This document shows, piece after piece, positions 44,666 to 53,886 of a stretch of 64,000 nucleotides of DNA (its first letter is position 1; each line of letters starts with the position of its first letter). The notes beneath the pieces were generated by a model, which saw nothing but the letters and a program-made list of their open reading frames with translations, was not told where the DNA came from and ran no database searches. Position numbers and translations under genes: made by a program. Source of the stretch: Paenibacillus flagellatus (lineage in GTDB: Bacteria; Bacillota; Bacilli; Paenibacillales; NBRC-103111); the NCBI RefSeq assembly GCF_003217775.1, contig NZ_QJVJ01000004.1:457646-521645 (forward strand). The letters run 5' to 3'.

Positions 44666-45430
44666 TCAGATGGCCGGCATGACGTTGCCTCCGTTGACCG
44701 GAATATACGCCCCCGTAATGAAGCCGGCCAGATCGGAGGCGAGGAACGCGACCGCGTTGGCGATTTCCTGGTCCGTACCGCGGCGCCGCAGCGGCACGCT
44801 CCGCTCGTACGCCTCTTGACGCTCCGTGCCGTTGTCGCGGTCCCGCTCGCTGATCGTCCAGCCGGGCGCGACTTGGTTGACCGTAATGCCGTGCTCCCCG
44901 ACTTCCTTGGCGAGGACGCGGTACAAGCCGTCCATGCCGCGCTTGCCCGCGACATACGCCGATTGATTCGGGAAGTTTTGCATCGCGCATTCCGTATTGA
45001 TGCCGACGATGCGTCCGTATCGCCGCTCGATCATTTGCGGGACGAACGCTTTGGCGAGCAGCACGTTTTGGACGACGCACGCTTCGAATTGGTCGACGTA
45101 GTCGTCGAGCGGCTGCTCCAAAATCGACGTCCACTTGTATTGGCTGACCGCGTTGGCGACGACGATGTCCAGCTTGCCGAATCGGCCCAGCACAGCCTCT
45201 TTCATGGCGGCGACGGAATCCGCGTCCGTCACGTCCGCTTGGACGGCGATCGCGGCCGCGCCCGCTGCGGCGAGCTCCCGGAGCAGCGACTCCGCCTTCT
45301 CCCCGTTCCGGTAATAATGGATCGCGACCGACGCCCCGCACGACGCCAGCGTCCGGGCCATCACCCTTCCGAGCTGGCCGGTCGCCCCCGTGACGAGAGC
45401 CGTCTTGCCCGACAAATCGATTTGGACCAT
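44666..45430 (-). CDS. Short-chain dehydrogenase/reductase
   Basis: 254 residues. TGATGQLGRVMA cofactor motif, YVAGK active-site Tyr and Lys. The residue at the usual catalytic Ser position (13 before Tyr) is Thr in INTECAMQN, a departure from INxSS. The C-terminus has the FITGAYIPVNGGNVM pattern of 3-oxoacyl reductase-like SDRs. The ATG at 45430 lies 5 bases after GGAGGG. Upstream of the Nudix gene (64 bases), same strand. Substrate unknown. Confidence 0.88.
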   Translation of the reverse strand: MVQIDLSGKTALVTGATGQLGRVMARTLASCGASVAIHYYRNGEKAESLLRELAAAGAAAIAVQADVTDADSVAAMKEAVLGRFGKLDIVVANAVSQYKWTSILEQPLDDYVDQFEACVVQNVLLAKAFVPQMIERRYGRIVGINTECAMQNFPNQSAYVAGKRGMDGLYRVLAKEVGEHGITVNQVAPGWTISERDRDNGTERQEAYERSVPLRRRGTDQEIANAVAFLASDLAGFITGAYIPVNGGNVMPAI

Positions 45431-45554
45431 GTTTACCCTCCTGCGCCGGTTTGGCGGCATCCGGCATTTCGCAGCCGGTTCGTTTCGACGCACCTTCCCA
45501 TTGTATCGGAGCGCCGGAAACGTTGTAAACCGCCGCCCCGGCCGCCATAGGCGC

Positions 45555-45590
45555 AAAAAGACGCACCGCGCCGCTCCGGCACGATGCGTC
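45555..45590 (-). terminator. Intrinsic terminator of the GH172 gene
   Basis: On the minus strand GACGCATC...GGTGCGTC followed by TTTTT, 15 bases after the GH172 stop. Confidence 0.75.
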
Positions 45591-45604
45591 CTTCCTTGCT
45601 CGCG

Positions 45605-46684
45605 TCAAATCACTTCAAGATCGTCCTTTCCCGGCATCGGCGCAAACGGCGCATGCGGCTCCGCCTGGTACCAGAACGCCGTGGAGGCGATGTCGTCCTG
45701 CAGCGGCAAATACCGCTCGCTCGACCGCCAGCCGAGCGCCTGAATCGTCACGCGCAGGTCGGTTTCGAACCGGATCGGGTCCATGACGTGCCACCGGTAC
45801 ATCCCGAACCGCTGCTGGCTCCGGTACAGCCCGTCCGGCTTCAGCACCTGGTGCATGCCGAGGTACGGCGTCGAGTACGTGCCGTATTCGCCCTTCGGCT
45901 GCTCCCAGTTCCACGCTCCGCCGAAATAGTCCTCCGTCCCGGTGCCGCAAATCGTCGGGAACTCGTCGCCGTCCATATAAAACTTGATCTCCCCTTCGCC
46001 GAACCAGCCGCTGTTGTTCGACTGCCAGGCGATGTACGTGCCGACATAATGCCCGCGCCCGCGCACGCCGTCCAGCAGCGTATGGACGTCCTTGTACGGC
46101 AGCGGGTTGCTGCGCCGCCATTGCGCGTGGAAGTAAGCCGCATCGTCCGGCACGTCGGTCAGCGTATAGTCGATTTGGTAAAACAGGACCGCTTCCTTAT
46201 CGTCGATGTTCTCGATCGTGATTTTCGCCGACCGGCGGAACGGCATTTCCCAATAGCAGTTCATCCCCCCGGCCGGATTGACCGCCACCGGCAGCGAGTT
46301 GACGTTGCTCCGCTCGCACCAGCCGTTGCAAAAAAAGTCGCCGACCGGCACTTCCACCGACGGCTCCGGCTCCCCGTCCCAATACATGCGCACGATCAGC
46401 GTTCTCCACGTCGTCGGGAAGCAAGTGAGCCATATGTGCTGAATCGCCCCGGACTCGCCGATATCGGCCAGCGTAACCGTCGAGGCAGCCGGTACGCGGA
46501 TCGAGGGCGATATTTTCCAGCCGAGCCCCAAATCGCGGGCGTATTTTTGGCCCGTCCCTTCCGCGGCCATGCCCCCCTTGCCCTTCTCGCCCGTAAAGTT
46601 TTCCGGGCTGATCGACCGCGTCTTCGCCTTCGACAACCGCGAGAGCGTGCCGAGATTCATTCCCAATCCGTTAAACGGCTGCAT
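45605..46684 (-). CDS. DUF2961 (glycoside hydrolase family 172) protein
   Basis: 359 residues of DUF2961/GH172. Landmarks: SRLSKAKTRSIS, GAIQHIWLTC, GDFFCNGWC, IKFYMDGDEFPTICGTGTEDYFGGAWNW and YRWHVMDPIRFETDLRV. These enzymes release alpha-D-fructofuranose or arabinofuranose units (difructose dianhydride and arabinan substrates). No signal peptide, so cytoplasmic on imported oligosaccharides. The ATG at 46684 has GAGGAGGAAC upstream. Divergent from the SLH-like gene; shares its catabolic setting with the dehydrogenases above. Confidence 0.88.
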   Translation of the reverse strand: MQPFNGLGMNLGTLSRLSKAKTRSISPENFTGEKGKGGMAAEGTGQKYARDLGLGWKISPSIRVPAASTVTLADIGESGAIQHIWLTCFPTTWRTLIVRMYWDGEPEPSVEVPVGDFFCNGWCERSNVNSLPVAVNPAGGMNCYWEMPFRRSAKITIENIDDKEAVLFYQIDYTLTDVPDDAAYFHAQWRRSNPLPYKDVHTLLDGVRGRGHYVGTYIAWQSNNSGWFGEGEIKFYMDGDEFPTICGTGTEDYFGGAWNWEQPKGEYGTYSTPYLGMHQVLKPDGLYRSQQRFGMYRWHVMDPIRFETDLRVTIQALGWRSSERYLPLQDDIASTAFWYQAEPHAPFAPMPGKDDLEVI

Positions 46685-46837
46685 TCCGCGTTCCTCCTCG
46701 TTCGGCATCATGGCCAAGCGCCATGCACGTCTCTTATTGTAACGGTTCGGAGCGCGAAAGGATTTAGCCGGAATTGGCGTCTTGTTAACCGAAATTGCCA
46801 TAACCGATTATTCCGATTTGATAATAAGAATTTTCTG

Positions 46838-46867
46838 TTGACACCCGTCCGCGGCAAATGCTACCAT
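46838..46867 (+). promoter_or_regulatory. Promoter of the SLH-like secreted protein gene
   Basis: TTGACA (46838-46843), 18-base spacer, TACCAT (46862-46867), about 43 bases before the ATG. Perfect -35; the -10 matches 4 of 6. Confidence 0.7.
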
Positions 46868-46909
46868 ACGAATCATTCACATTTCCGATTTCGGATTGGA
46901 GGAATCCTC

Positions 46910-48286
46910 ATGTACAAACCGTTGCGCACGTCGTCCGGCAAATGGCTGGCGTCCGTCGTCCTGTCCGCCGCCCTTCTCGCCTCCCCGCTGCTCCCGACCG
47001 CCTGCGCGGCCGCTGCCGCGGCGTCGGCCGAATCGGCGCCAAGCACCGGCGAATACGCGGCATTCCTGAAAAGCGAGCTCGGCATCGACTTGCCCGAAGC
47101 CGCGACGAAAGGCGACTTCATCCGCGCGGTCGCCCGGATCGTCGGGGACGGCGCTAAAGACGTTCCGGCCGCCTCGTTCGGCGATTTGAAGCCGGACAGC
47201 CCGTATTACGCCGCCGCCTCGCTTCTGCACGGCCAAGGCATTCTGACCTCGCCCGACGTCGGCGCCGAACGGCCGCTCGACCCGCTTGCGGCGACCTTCA
47301 TCGCCGTCAAAGCGGCGGGGCTGAAGGAGCTCGCCTATACGTATCCCGCCGGAAAGGCGGCCGCCTCGCTCGCCAAGGCCGGGATCGATCCTTCGACGCT
47401 TACCGCTCAGGCCGCCCAGGAGATCGCCGCCGCCATCGACTCCGGCCTCGTACCCGACGGCCTGTACGACACGCTTCGGGGTGGTGCGGATGCAGCCGTC
47501 GACGATTATGCGGACGCGCTGCTCGGCCGCATCTTGACGTTCCGGGGGCAGTACAAGCATTACATCGGCTACGCGGCGGACGACGACATTTATACGAAGC
47601 TGATCGACGCCTACGAGACGTCGGACATCATCGATGCGCCCGCCCTGCGTGCGATCGTCAACGAAGCGCTCAAGCAGAACAAGGTGACCGGCTACAATTT
47701 GAAGGACAAGCGGTATGACGCCAACTTCGACGAGTCGCTCGCGATCGCGTACGGCCACGACGATATTCGCCACGCCGTGCAGCTGATCGGCTTGCTTCGC
47801 AGCGAAGGGCTGAACGCCAAAGTCCAATTCGAGCCGAAGACGTCCGCCTTCGTCTACTTAAAGGAGTGGGGCGAGCCGAAGGAGACGGACAGCTACCGGG
47901 TCGAGCGGATCGAGAACGGCAACTATATCGCCTACGCGAAGGAATACGACCTCGTCTTCGAATTCGCGACCGCCGAGGACAAGGCGAAGTTCCAGCCGAT
48001 CGTGCTGGCCTACGCCAAGAAAAACGAAGACGATCAACCCGGACTTCTCGCCGGCTCGTGGTGGCAGCCGCTTTATTACTCGCTCACGGAGCTGAGCGAC
48101 TACAGGGTCATCACGAACAACGTCATCGCCGACGGGCATTATTACGCCCAATCGTTCTCCCTGAACGAGAAGTCCGCGGACATCGTCGCGGCGTTCCGAC
48201 AGCTCGATCCGAAGGCGGACGTGACGACGTACACGTTTTGGGTCGATCAGCCGTTTTACAACTATTTGAACGGCGAGTCGAAGTAA
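46910..48286 (+). CDS. Secreted protein with SLH-like N-terminal motif, function unknown
   Basis: 458 residues. A signal peptide (LASVVLSAALLASPLLPTACA) is followed by a segment with SFGDLKPDSPYYAAASLLHGQGIL that resembles one S-layer homology repeat. The rest has no family I recognise (YLKEWGEPKETDSYRVERI, DLVFEFATAEDKAKFQPIV). Extracellular or cell-surface by inference. The ATG at 46910 follows GGAGG; the promoter is clear and a strong terminator follows, so it is a single-gene unit. Confidence 0.75.
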   Translation: MYKPLRTSSGKWLASVVLSAALLASPLLPTACAAAAAASAESAPSTGEYAAFLKSELGIDLPEAATKGDFIRAVARIVGDGAKDVPAASFGDLKPDSPYYAAASLLHGQGILTSPDVGAERPLDPLAATFIAVKAAGLKELAYTYPAGKAAASLAKAGIDPSTLTAQAAQEIAAAIDSGLVPDGLYDTLRGGADAAVDDYADALLGRILTFRGQYKHYIGYAADDDIYTKLIDAYETSDIIDAPALRAIVNEALKQNKVTGYNLKDKRYDANFDESLAIAYGHDDIRHAVQLIGLLRSEGLNAKVQFEPKTSAFVYLKEWGEPKETDSYRVERIENGNYIAYAKEYDLVFEFATAEDKAKFQPIVLAYAKKNEDDQPGLLAGSWWQPLYYSLTELSDYRVITNNVIADGHYYAQSFSLNEKSADIVAAFRQLDPKADVTTYTFWVDQPFYNYLNGESK

Positions 48287-48295
48287 AGTCGCGAA

Positions 48296-48340
48296 AACGC
48301 CCCCGGCTGCCGCACGCGCGGTCCGGGGGCGTTCGTTTTC
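48296..48340 (+). terminator. Intrinsic terminator of the SLH-like gene
   Basis: AACGCCCCCGG and its complement CCGGGGGCGTT form the stem, followed by CGTTTTC. Confidence 0.8.
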
Positions 48341-48466
48341 TGCGACAACTGCGGCTTCTCGCTGTCGCCGGCGCCGCGGCCGTTCCGGTCCACCCGGCAC
48401 GAAGGGGGGCAGCCTTCCGCGGAAGACGGGCCCGATCCGCCCGATCAAGCCGAGCGCCCCCTCCCC

Positions 48467-49324
48467 TCAACCGTTGAAGCTGTCCCGCCAGCGCAGCAGC
48501 TTCTTCTCCAGGAAGCGGACGAGCGAATCGGTCGCTTTGCCTACGACGGCGAAGATCAGAATGCCGACGAAGACGACCGACGTCTGCGAAAACTGTCTGG
48601 CGTCCAAAATCAGATAGCCGATCCCCTCGCTCGACCCCATCAGCTCCGCGACGACGAGCCCGAGCCAGGCCACCCCGAGCGACAGCCGGACGCCGAGCAG
48701 CACGTTCGGCAGCGCCGCCGGCAGCACGAGCCGCGTCATCTGCTTCCATCGGCTGAATTCGAGCACCCGGGCCACGTCGAACAGCTTCGAGTCGACGCTG
48801 CGGATGCCGAGAAACGTATTGACGTAAAGCGGGAAAAACGCCCCTTTGGCGATCAGCAGCACCTTCGAAAACTCGCCGAACCCGAACCATAAAATGAACA
48901 GCGGCGTTACTGCCAAATGGGGGATCGTGCGCAGCATTTGCAGCGAAGGGTCGAGCGTATGCTCCACCCGCGCCGAGAAGCCGACGGCGAGCCCCGCCGC
49001 CAGCCCGAGCGCGCCTCCCAGGAAAAAACCGAGCGCGGCCCGGTACAAGCTGATCTCCAAATGGCCGAACAGCTCCCCGGACCGGATCAAGTCCCCGAAC
49101 GAAACGAAAATCTCGGCGGGCGTCGGCAAAATCGTCGCCGAAACGTACCCGCTCCAGCCCGCCAGCTGCCAAACCGCCAGCACGAACGCCGGGAAGCCGA
49201 GCCCGAGCAGCAGCCGTTTCGTGCGGGACGCCGGCCGATTCGCCTCCTTCGTCGTCCTTCGCTTCGCCGCGGCGGCCGGAACGACGGCCGCGGGACGGGG
49301 CAATATCTCCGCCTGATTGCTCAT
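48467..49324 (-). CDS. ssuC: ABC transporter permease, sulfonate-type (SsuC)
   Basis: 285 residues with about six membrane segments. PTPAEIFVSFGDLI and the cytoplasmic EAA loop (RVLEFSRWKQMTRLVLPAALPNVLLGVRLSLGVAWLGLVVAEL) match the SsuC/TauC permeases that import aliphatic sulfonates. The gene is third in a minus-strand ssuD-ssuB-ssuC unit; its binding-protein partner is probably the lipoprotein at 52633. Cytoplasmic membrane. Confidence 0.9.
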   Translation of the reverse strand: MSNQAEILPRPAAVVPAAAAKRRTTKEANRPASRTKRLLLGLGFPAFVLAVWQLAGWSGYVSATILPTPAEIFVSFGDLIRSGELFGHLEISLYRAALGFFLGGALGLAAGLAVGFSARVEHTLDPSLQMLRTIPHLAVTPLFILWFGFGEFSKVLLIAKGAFFPLYVNTFLGIRSVDSKLFDVARVLEFSRWKQMTRLVLPAALPNVLLGVRLSLGVAWLGLVVAELMGSSEGIGYLILDARQFSQTSVVFVGILIFAVVGKATDSLVRFLEKKLLRWRDSFNG

Positions 49325-49365
49325 AAACGCTCACCTCGCATACGGATTGTTTGACGCTCCGGTCG

Positions 49366-50142
49366 TTAGATGCCCGAGCTGTCGACCAGCTCCAGCTCCT
49401 CCACCTTCTCGAATTCGCTCAGGACGAGATGCCGCAGCTCTTGGAACGAGCGGCTCGCCTTTTTTCGCGGGAAGGGGAGGTCGATCGGGACGATTTTGCG
49501 GATCGTGCCGGGACGGGCGTTCATGATGACGACCCGGTCGGCGAGTACGATCGCCTCGTCGATATCGTGCGTCACGAACAGCATCGTCGTCCGGTTCGTC
49601 TGCCATATGTCTTGCAGCACCTCCTGCATGTGCGAGCGCGTGAACGCGTCCAGCGCCCCGAACGGCTCGTCGAGCAGCAGCACCTTCGGGCTGCGCAGAA
49701 GCGCTCTCGCGATCGCCACCCGCTGCGCCATCCCGCCGGACAGCTCCCGGGGATACGACTTTGCGAATCCTTCCAGCCGGACGAGGCGGATCAATTCGTC
49801 CACCTTCCGGCGAACCGTCGCGTCCGAGAGCGACAAGTCGGCGGCGATGTTTTTTTCCACGGTCAACCAAGGGAACAGCCGCGGCTCCTGAAAAATAAAC
49901 CCTTTGTCGATGCCCGGCTTCTCGACGCGCTCGCCGTCCAGCCGGACGTCTCCTTCGTAGTCGGCGTCGAGCCCGGCGATAATTTTGAGCAGCGTGCTTT
50001 TGCCGCAGCCGCTCGGGCCGATGACGGTAAGAAACTCGCCTTCCTTGACGGACAGACGGATCTGCTTCAAAGCTTGGGTCGAGCCCTTCGGCGTTTCGAA
50101 CGTTTTGTGCAGATCGGTCAGCTCCAGCAGCGGCAGCGACAT
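49366..50142 (-). CDS. ssuB: ABC transporter ATP-binding protein, sulfonate-type (SsuB)
   Basis: 258 residues. Walker [10 protein letters not shown] near residue 42, Q-loop [11 protein letters not shown], signature ELSGGMAQR, Walker [14 protein letters not shown], switch His VTHDIDEA. The profile is that of SsuB/TauB. Partners: SsuC downstream and SsuD upstream on the same strand. Confidence 0.92.
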   Translation of the reverse strand: MSLPLLELTDLHKTFETPKGSTQALKQIRLSVKEGEFLTVIGPSGCGKSTLLKIIAGLDADYEGDVRLDGERVEKPGIDKGFIFQEPRLFPWLTVEKNIAADLSLSDATVRRKVDELIRLVRLEGFAKSYPRELSGGMAQRVAIARALLRSPKVLLLDEPFGALDAFTRSHMQEVLQDIWQTNRTTMLFVTHDIDEAIVLADRVVIMNARPGTIRKIVPIDLPFPRKKASRSFQELRHLVLSEFEKVEELELVDSSGI

Positions 50143-50173
50143 GACGGTATTCCTCCTTATCCGATGACGGCGC

Positions 50174-51382
50174 TCACGCCGTCTCGATCGCTTCGGACCG
50201 CTCCTTCGCTCTCGCCGCCAGCTTGCGCTTGACGAGCGGCAGCAGCAGCCGGCCGGTGATGTCCGCCTCCTCCAGGTTCGGATAACCGGACAGCACGAAC
50301 GAAGAGATGCCCAAATCTACGTATTCGAGGATGCGGTCGGACACCTGCTCCGGCGTCCCGACCAGGAGCATCGAGCCGCCGCCTCGCACGATCGAGAGCC
50401 CGCTCCACAAGTTCGGTCCGAGCACGTACCCTTCGTCGCGCGACCGTTCGCGCAGCTCGTTTTGCCGCTTCTGGTTGACGGCGTCCGTCTTCGTGAACCG
50501 CTCGTTCGATTGCTCGATCGCCTCCCGGTCGACGCGGCTGATAATGTCCCACGCCTCCCTCCACGCCTCCTCCTCCGTCTCGCGGACGAGCACTTGGGCG
50601 CGCAAGCCGTAGCGCAGCCCGCGGTCGATCCCCCCGTCCCGCTTCAGCTCGGCCCGGATCGCTTCGAGCTCGTCGATCTGTCCGGCGATCCAGTCGAGCG
50701 GCTCCGCCCACATGAGGTAGACGTCCGCCGTTTCCGCCGCCGTCCGTTTGCCCGCCGGCGAGCTTCCTCCGAAGTACAGCGGGGGATGGGGCTTCTGCAC
50801 CGGAGCGGGGTAGCTGGCGCCGCCTTCAATCTCGTAGTAGCGTCCCTTGAACGACACCGGCTCCGCGCCTTTATACGTCTGGTGGCCGGCCAGGAATCGG
50901 GGGCGGCTGTCATTGGAGCTCGCCCAGACGCTTTTGACGATGTGCAAAAATTCGCGCGTCCGCTCGTACCGCTCGTCGTGCGCATCGGCGAGCGGATCGC
51001 CGGTCGCCCGCAGGTCGTTCGGGGAGCCGCCGGTCACGACGTTGATCAGCGCGCGTCCCCCGGATATCGCGTCGAGCGACGCCGCCATTCGGGCAGCCAG
51101 CACCGGCGCGATCAGCCCGGGCCGCATCGCGACGAGCGGCTTGAGCGTGCGCGTATGCGTGACGATCGCCGAGCCGACGATCCAGGCGTCGATGCACGAG
51201 CCGCCCGTCGGGATGAGGGCGAACGTATAGCCCGCCCGTTCGGCCGTTTGGGCCACCCGGATCATATAGTCCGCGGTCGATTCCCTCTCCGGCTCGACGC
51301 CGATATATTTGCCGTCCCCGGTCGTCGGTATGAACCAGCCGAACTCCACTTCTTCGTGCGCCGCCTCGTTTCTTACGCTCAT
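50174..51382 (-). CDS. ssuD: FMNH2-dependent alkanesulfonate monooxygenase (SsuD)
   Basis: 402 residues. [73 protein letters not shown] and the C-terminal [17 protein letters not shown] pattern place it in the SsuD group of flavin-dependent luciferase-like enzymes, which cleave alkanesulfonates to sulfite and an aldehyde with FMNH2 and O2. The ATG at 51382 lies 8 bases after GAGGAG; earlier Met codons are too close to or upstream of the ribosome site. No flavin reductase gene is adjacent. First gene of the operon, behind a terminator-bearing leader. Confidence 0.9.
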   Translation of the reverse strand: MSVRNEAAHEEVEFGWFIPTTGDGKYIGVEPERESTADYMIRVAQTAERAGYTFALIPTGGSCIDAWIVGSAIVTHTRTLKPLVAMRPGLIAPVLAARMAASLDAISGGRALINVVTGGSPNDLRATGDPLADAHDERYERTREFLHIVKSVWASSNDSRPRFLAGHQTYKGAEPVSFKGRYYEIEGGASYPAPVQKPHPPLYFGGSSPAGKRTAAETADVYLMWAEPLDWIAGQIDELEAIRAELKRDGGIDRGLRYGLRAQVLVRETEEEAWREAWDIISRVDREAIEQSNERFTKTDAVNQKRQNELRERSRDEGYVLGPNLWSGLSIVRGGGSMLLVGTPEQVSDRILEYVDLGISSFVLSGYPNLEEADITGRLLLPLVKRKLAARAKERSEAIETA

Positions 51383-51418
51383 GTCCATCTCTCCTCTTCT
51401 CATTCAAATGAATTACGA

Positions 51419-51467
51419 CAAAAAAATCCGAAGACACCTCCCGTCAAGGATGCATCTCCGGATTTCC
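51419..51467 (-). terminator. Leader terminator/attenuator upstream of ssuD
   Basis: On the minus strand a GAAATCCGGAGA...TCTTCGGATTT stem is followed by seven T, located between the promoter and ssuD. It includes the motif CCGGAGA seen also in the leader of the SsuA-like gene. Transcription must pass this hairpin to reach the operon, which points to control by attenuation. Confidence 0.7.
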
Positions 51468-51518
51468 GGTCGACATTTTAAACCACTAATTCCAATTGAT
51501 TTAGTGCGATTTTAGCTT

Positions 51519-51547
51519 ATGGTACCACCGCCCGCCCGGACTGTCAA
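51519..51547 (-). promoter_or_regulatory. Promoter of the ssuDBC operon
   Basis: On the minus strand TTGACA (51547-51542), 17-base spacer, TACCAT (51524-51519). Transcription would start about 51512, giving a leader of about 130 bases with the terminator at 51419-51467 and a short inverted repeat CACTAA...TTAGTG upstream of it. Confidence 0.7.
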
Positions 51548-51583
51548 CCGGTTCTTTTGCGAACCCGGCCGGCGCCCGACCGG

Positions 51584-52348
51584 TTACAGATGCGAGCCGC
51601 CGCTCGCGTCGATCGTTTGGCCGGTAACCCATCGCCCGTCCGGCGATGCGAGGAAGGCGGCGACGTCCGCTACGTCCTCCGGCTCGCCCCATCGGCCGAA
51701 CACGGAAAATTCGGCGCCGAACTTGCGGGCGTCCGGATCGTTCAGCGACGCCGCGTTCATATCCGTCGCCACGAAGCCGGGGCGGATCGCATTGACCGTA
51801 ATGCCGCGCGAGCCGAGTTGCTTCGCCAGGACGAGCGTGAGCGTGTCGATCGCCCCTTTGCTCATACTGTATGCGATAATGTCGGGGATGGCGATTCGCG
51901 TCACGGCGGACGACAGGTTGATGATGCGCCCTCCCTCCCTCAGCCGCGGAAGCGCCTGGCGAATCGCGTAGAACGGAGCTTTCACGTTGACCGTCATGAC
52001 GTCGTCGAAAAACGGCTCCGTCGTATTCTCGATGCTGCCGTAAAACGAGACTCCCGCGTTATTGACCAAAATGTCGAAGACCGTGCCGCCGGTACGCACC
52101 GTCAGCCCCGCGTCGAGCGATTCGAACAGCGTCTCCGTCCCTCCCGGCGCCCCGAGGTCCGCTTGAATCGCGAACGCTTCCCCTCCGGCCGAGACGATGT
52201 CCCGCACCGTCTCGGCCGCCGCCTCCCGGTTGCGGCCGTAATGGACGGCGACAAGCGCGCCCTCCTGGGCGAACCGCCGCGCGATCGCCCGCCCGATTCC
52301 CCGGCTCGCTCCCGTCACCAAAGCAACTTTCCCTTTCAGCTTGCTCAT
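51584..52348 (-). CDS. Short-chain dehydrogenase/reductase
   Basis: 254 residues of classical SDR type: TGASRGIGRAIA cofactor motif, NNAG, NLSSAVTR, YSMSK, and a GFVATDM substrate region. The ATG at 52348 has a GAG-rich site upstream. It lies between the ssuDBC operon and the SsuA-like gene, but on a separate transcript; no specific substrate can be assigned. Its cofactor motif is intact, unlike the SDR at 21867. Confidence 0.88.
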   Translation of the reverse strand: MSKLKGKVALVTGASRGIGRAIARRFAQEGALVAVHYGRNREAAAETVRDIVSAGGEAFAIQADLGAPGGTETLFESLDAGLTVRTGGTVFDILVNNAGVSFYGSIENTTEPFFDDVMTVNVKAPFYAIRQALPRLREGGRIINLSSAVTRIAIPDIIAYSMSKGAIDTLTLVLAKQLGSRGITVNAIRPGFVATDMNAASLNDPDARKFGAEFSVFGRWGEPEDVADVAAFLASPDGRWVTGQTIDASGGSHL

Positions 52349-52470
52349 GTCCTCATCTCCATCTCCATATTCGAAATCGATTGCCGGTCGCACCTCGCTA
52401 TCCGGTTTGTGCTTCCGAATTAAGTTGTACCACGGATCGGTTTTCGATTTGTTGCCCGGTCATTTTGCGA

Positions 52471-52499
52471 TTGACAGCGGGAACCGAAATTGCTATGAT
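52471..52499 (+). promoter_or_regulatory. Promoter of the SsuA-like gene
   Basis: TTGACA (52471-52476), 17-base spacer, TATGAT (52494-52499). Perfect -35 and a 5 of 6 -10. Confidence 0.8.
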
Positions 52500-52537
52500 T
52501 CTTATCAAATTAATCCAATGCGTTTTATCGGTATTAT

Positions 52538-52588
52538 TCGACCGGATCGCCGGAGACCGACGCCATCGTGCCGTCGCGTCTCCTTTTT
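52538..52588 (+). terminator. Leader terminator/attenuator upstream of the SsuA-like gene
   Basis: TCGACCGGA, three bases, CCGGAGA, then a stem GGAGAC...GTCTCC (52552-52583) with an inner GACG/CGTC pair and TTTTT. It sits between promoter and gene, as in the ssuD leader, which has the same TCGACCGGA-N3-CCGGAGA block in the same position before its own terminator. Confidence 0.7.
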
Positions 52589-52632
52589 GCGTTTCGTTTC
52601 CGGCCGGCATTTCCATGAAGAAGGAGTGGTTC

Positions 52633-53688
52633 ATGATGATCGGATGGATCGGCAAGCCCGGATGGCGGGCCTCGTTGGCGGCCGCTGCGATGGCGGCTTT
52701 GCTGGCGGCTTGCGCGGGGGGCGGAGCGGCGAACGGCGGCAAGACGAATACGCAGGCGGCGTCGGAGGCGAAGCCGAAGGAAAACGTGACGGTCAACATC
52801 GGCGTGCAGGGCAAAACCGGCATTTTGCCGTATGCGCGGGAGAAAGGCTATTTCGAGAAGGCGTTCGCCGCGGCGGGGGTCGAAGTGAAGTGGCACGAGT
52901 TCGCGAGCGGCCCTCCCCATTTCGAAGCGCTGGCCGCAGGACGGCTCGATTTCGGCGCCACGGGCGGCACGCCCGTCATTTCGGGGCAGACGGGCGGCGT
53001 CGACTTCCGCGCGATCGCCGTGACGTCCGACGGGAAGAAAGGCAACTTCATCGTCGTGCCGAAAAACAGCCCGATCCGGAAGCTGGACGATCTGAGAGGC
53101 AAAAAGGTCGCTGTGGCGAAGGGGAGCAGCGCCTACAATTTCTTGTACATGGCGATCGACAAGGCCGGCCTCAAGGGAAGCGACATCAAGGAAATTCAGC
53201 TTCAGCCGGACGAGGCGAGACCGGCGCTCGATACCGGCGCGGTCGACGCTTGGTCGATTTGGGAGCCGTATGCGACGACGGCGGTGTTCCAGACGGGAGC
53301 GACCGTTTTGGCGTCGGGACAAGATTTGGGCTTGAACGCCCCGAGCTTCCTCATCGCGAGAACGAAGTTTACGAAGGATCATCCCGAGCTGACCGTCTTG
53401 TTTTTGAAAGCTTACGAGGAGGCGCGCCGCTATTTCGTCGGCCATTTCGACGAGGTGACGGACGACCTGGCCCGCTCGCAAAAGCTCGACAAGGCGATCA
53501 TCGGCCAAGTGCTGAGAAACTCCGAACCGATCCTGTCCCCCGCGACGCCCGAGTACACCAAGGCGCATCAGGAGCAGGCCGATTTCCTTTATTCCGTCGG
53601 GGCGATCAACAAAAAGCTCGACACGTCCCAAGTATTGGACAACCAATTCGTCGAACGGGCGCTGAAGGAGCTCGGAGGCGGCAAGTAG
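52633..53688 (+). CDS. Aliphatic sulfonate-type ABC substrate-binding lipoprotein (SsuA-like)
   Basis: 351 residues. Lipoprotein signal (MAALLAAC). The mature part is a periplasmic-type binding protein: NIGVQGKTGILPYAREKGYF, LAAGRLDFGATGGTPVI, RGKKVAVAKGSSAYNFL, DAWSIWEPYATTAV and NAPSFLIARTKF are typical of SsuA/TauA. The ATG at 52633 lies 6 bases after AAGGAG. It is the likely binding protein for the SsuBC transporter on the opposite strand, and its leader shares a motif with theirs. Extracellular face of the membrane. Confidence 0.88.
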   Translation: MMIGWIGKPGWRASLAAAAMAALLAACAGGGAANGGKTNTQAASEAKPKENVTVNIGVQGKTGILPYAREKGYFEKAFAAAGVEVKWHEFASGPPHFEALAAGRLDFGATGGTPVISGQTGGVDFRAIAVTSDGKKGNFIVVPKNSPIRKLDDLRGKKVAVAKGSSAYNFLYMAIDKAGLKGSDIKEIQLQPDEARPALDTGAVDAWSIWEPYATTAVFQTGATVLASGQDLGLNAPSFLIARTKFTKDHPELTVLFLKAYEEARRYFVGHFDEVTDDLARSQKLDKAIIGQVLRNSEPILSPATPEYTKAHQEQADFLYSVGAINKKLDTSQVLDNQFVERALKELGGGK

Positions 53689-53700
53689 AACGGATCGGTT

Positions 53701-53726
53701 GAGAGTCGCGGAGGCGGCTCTCTTTT
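53701..53726 (+). terminator. Intrinsic terminator of the SsuA-like gene
   Basis: GAGAGTCGC-GGAG-GCGGCTCTC (one mismatch) followed by TTTT. Confidence 0.8.
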
Positions 53727-53851
53727 GCTGCCCGCGATATTTGCCGATACGCTGTTTATCCGCCGGCGATCCGGACGCGGCCGTTACGGAGACGAATTGC
53801 GATCGAATGGCGATCGGGGCTCCGCCGGCCGGCGGACGCCGCCTTCGCTCG

Positions 53852-53886
53852 GAGCCGCCTTCCTCCGGGAAGGCGGCTCGTTTTGT
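53852..53886 (+). terminator. Second intrinsic terminator
   Basis: GAGCCGCCTTCC-TCC-GGGAAGGCGGCTC followed by GTTTTG. Its source transcript is not clear. Confidence 0.75.

Noticed and set aside
45584..46909. N-terminal extension of the SLH-like protein frame
   Set aside because: The frame runs antisense through the GH172 gene; the signal peptide and GGAGG site fix the start at 46910.
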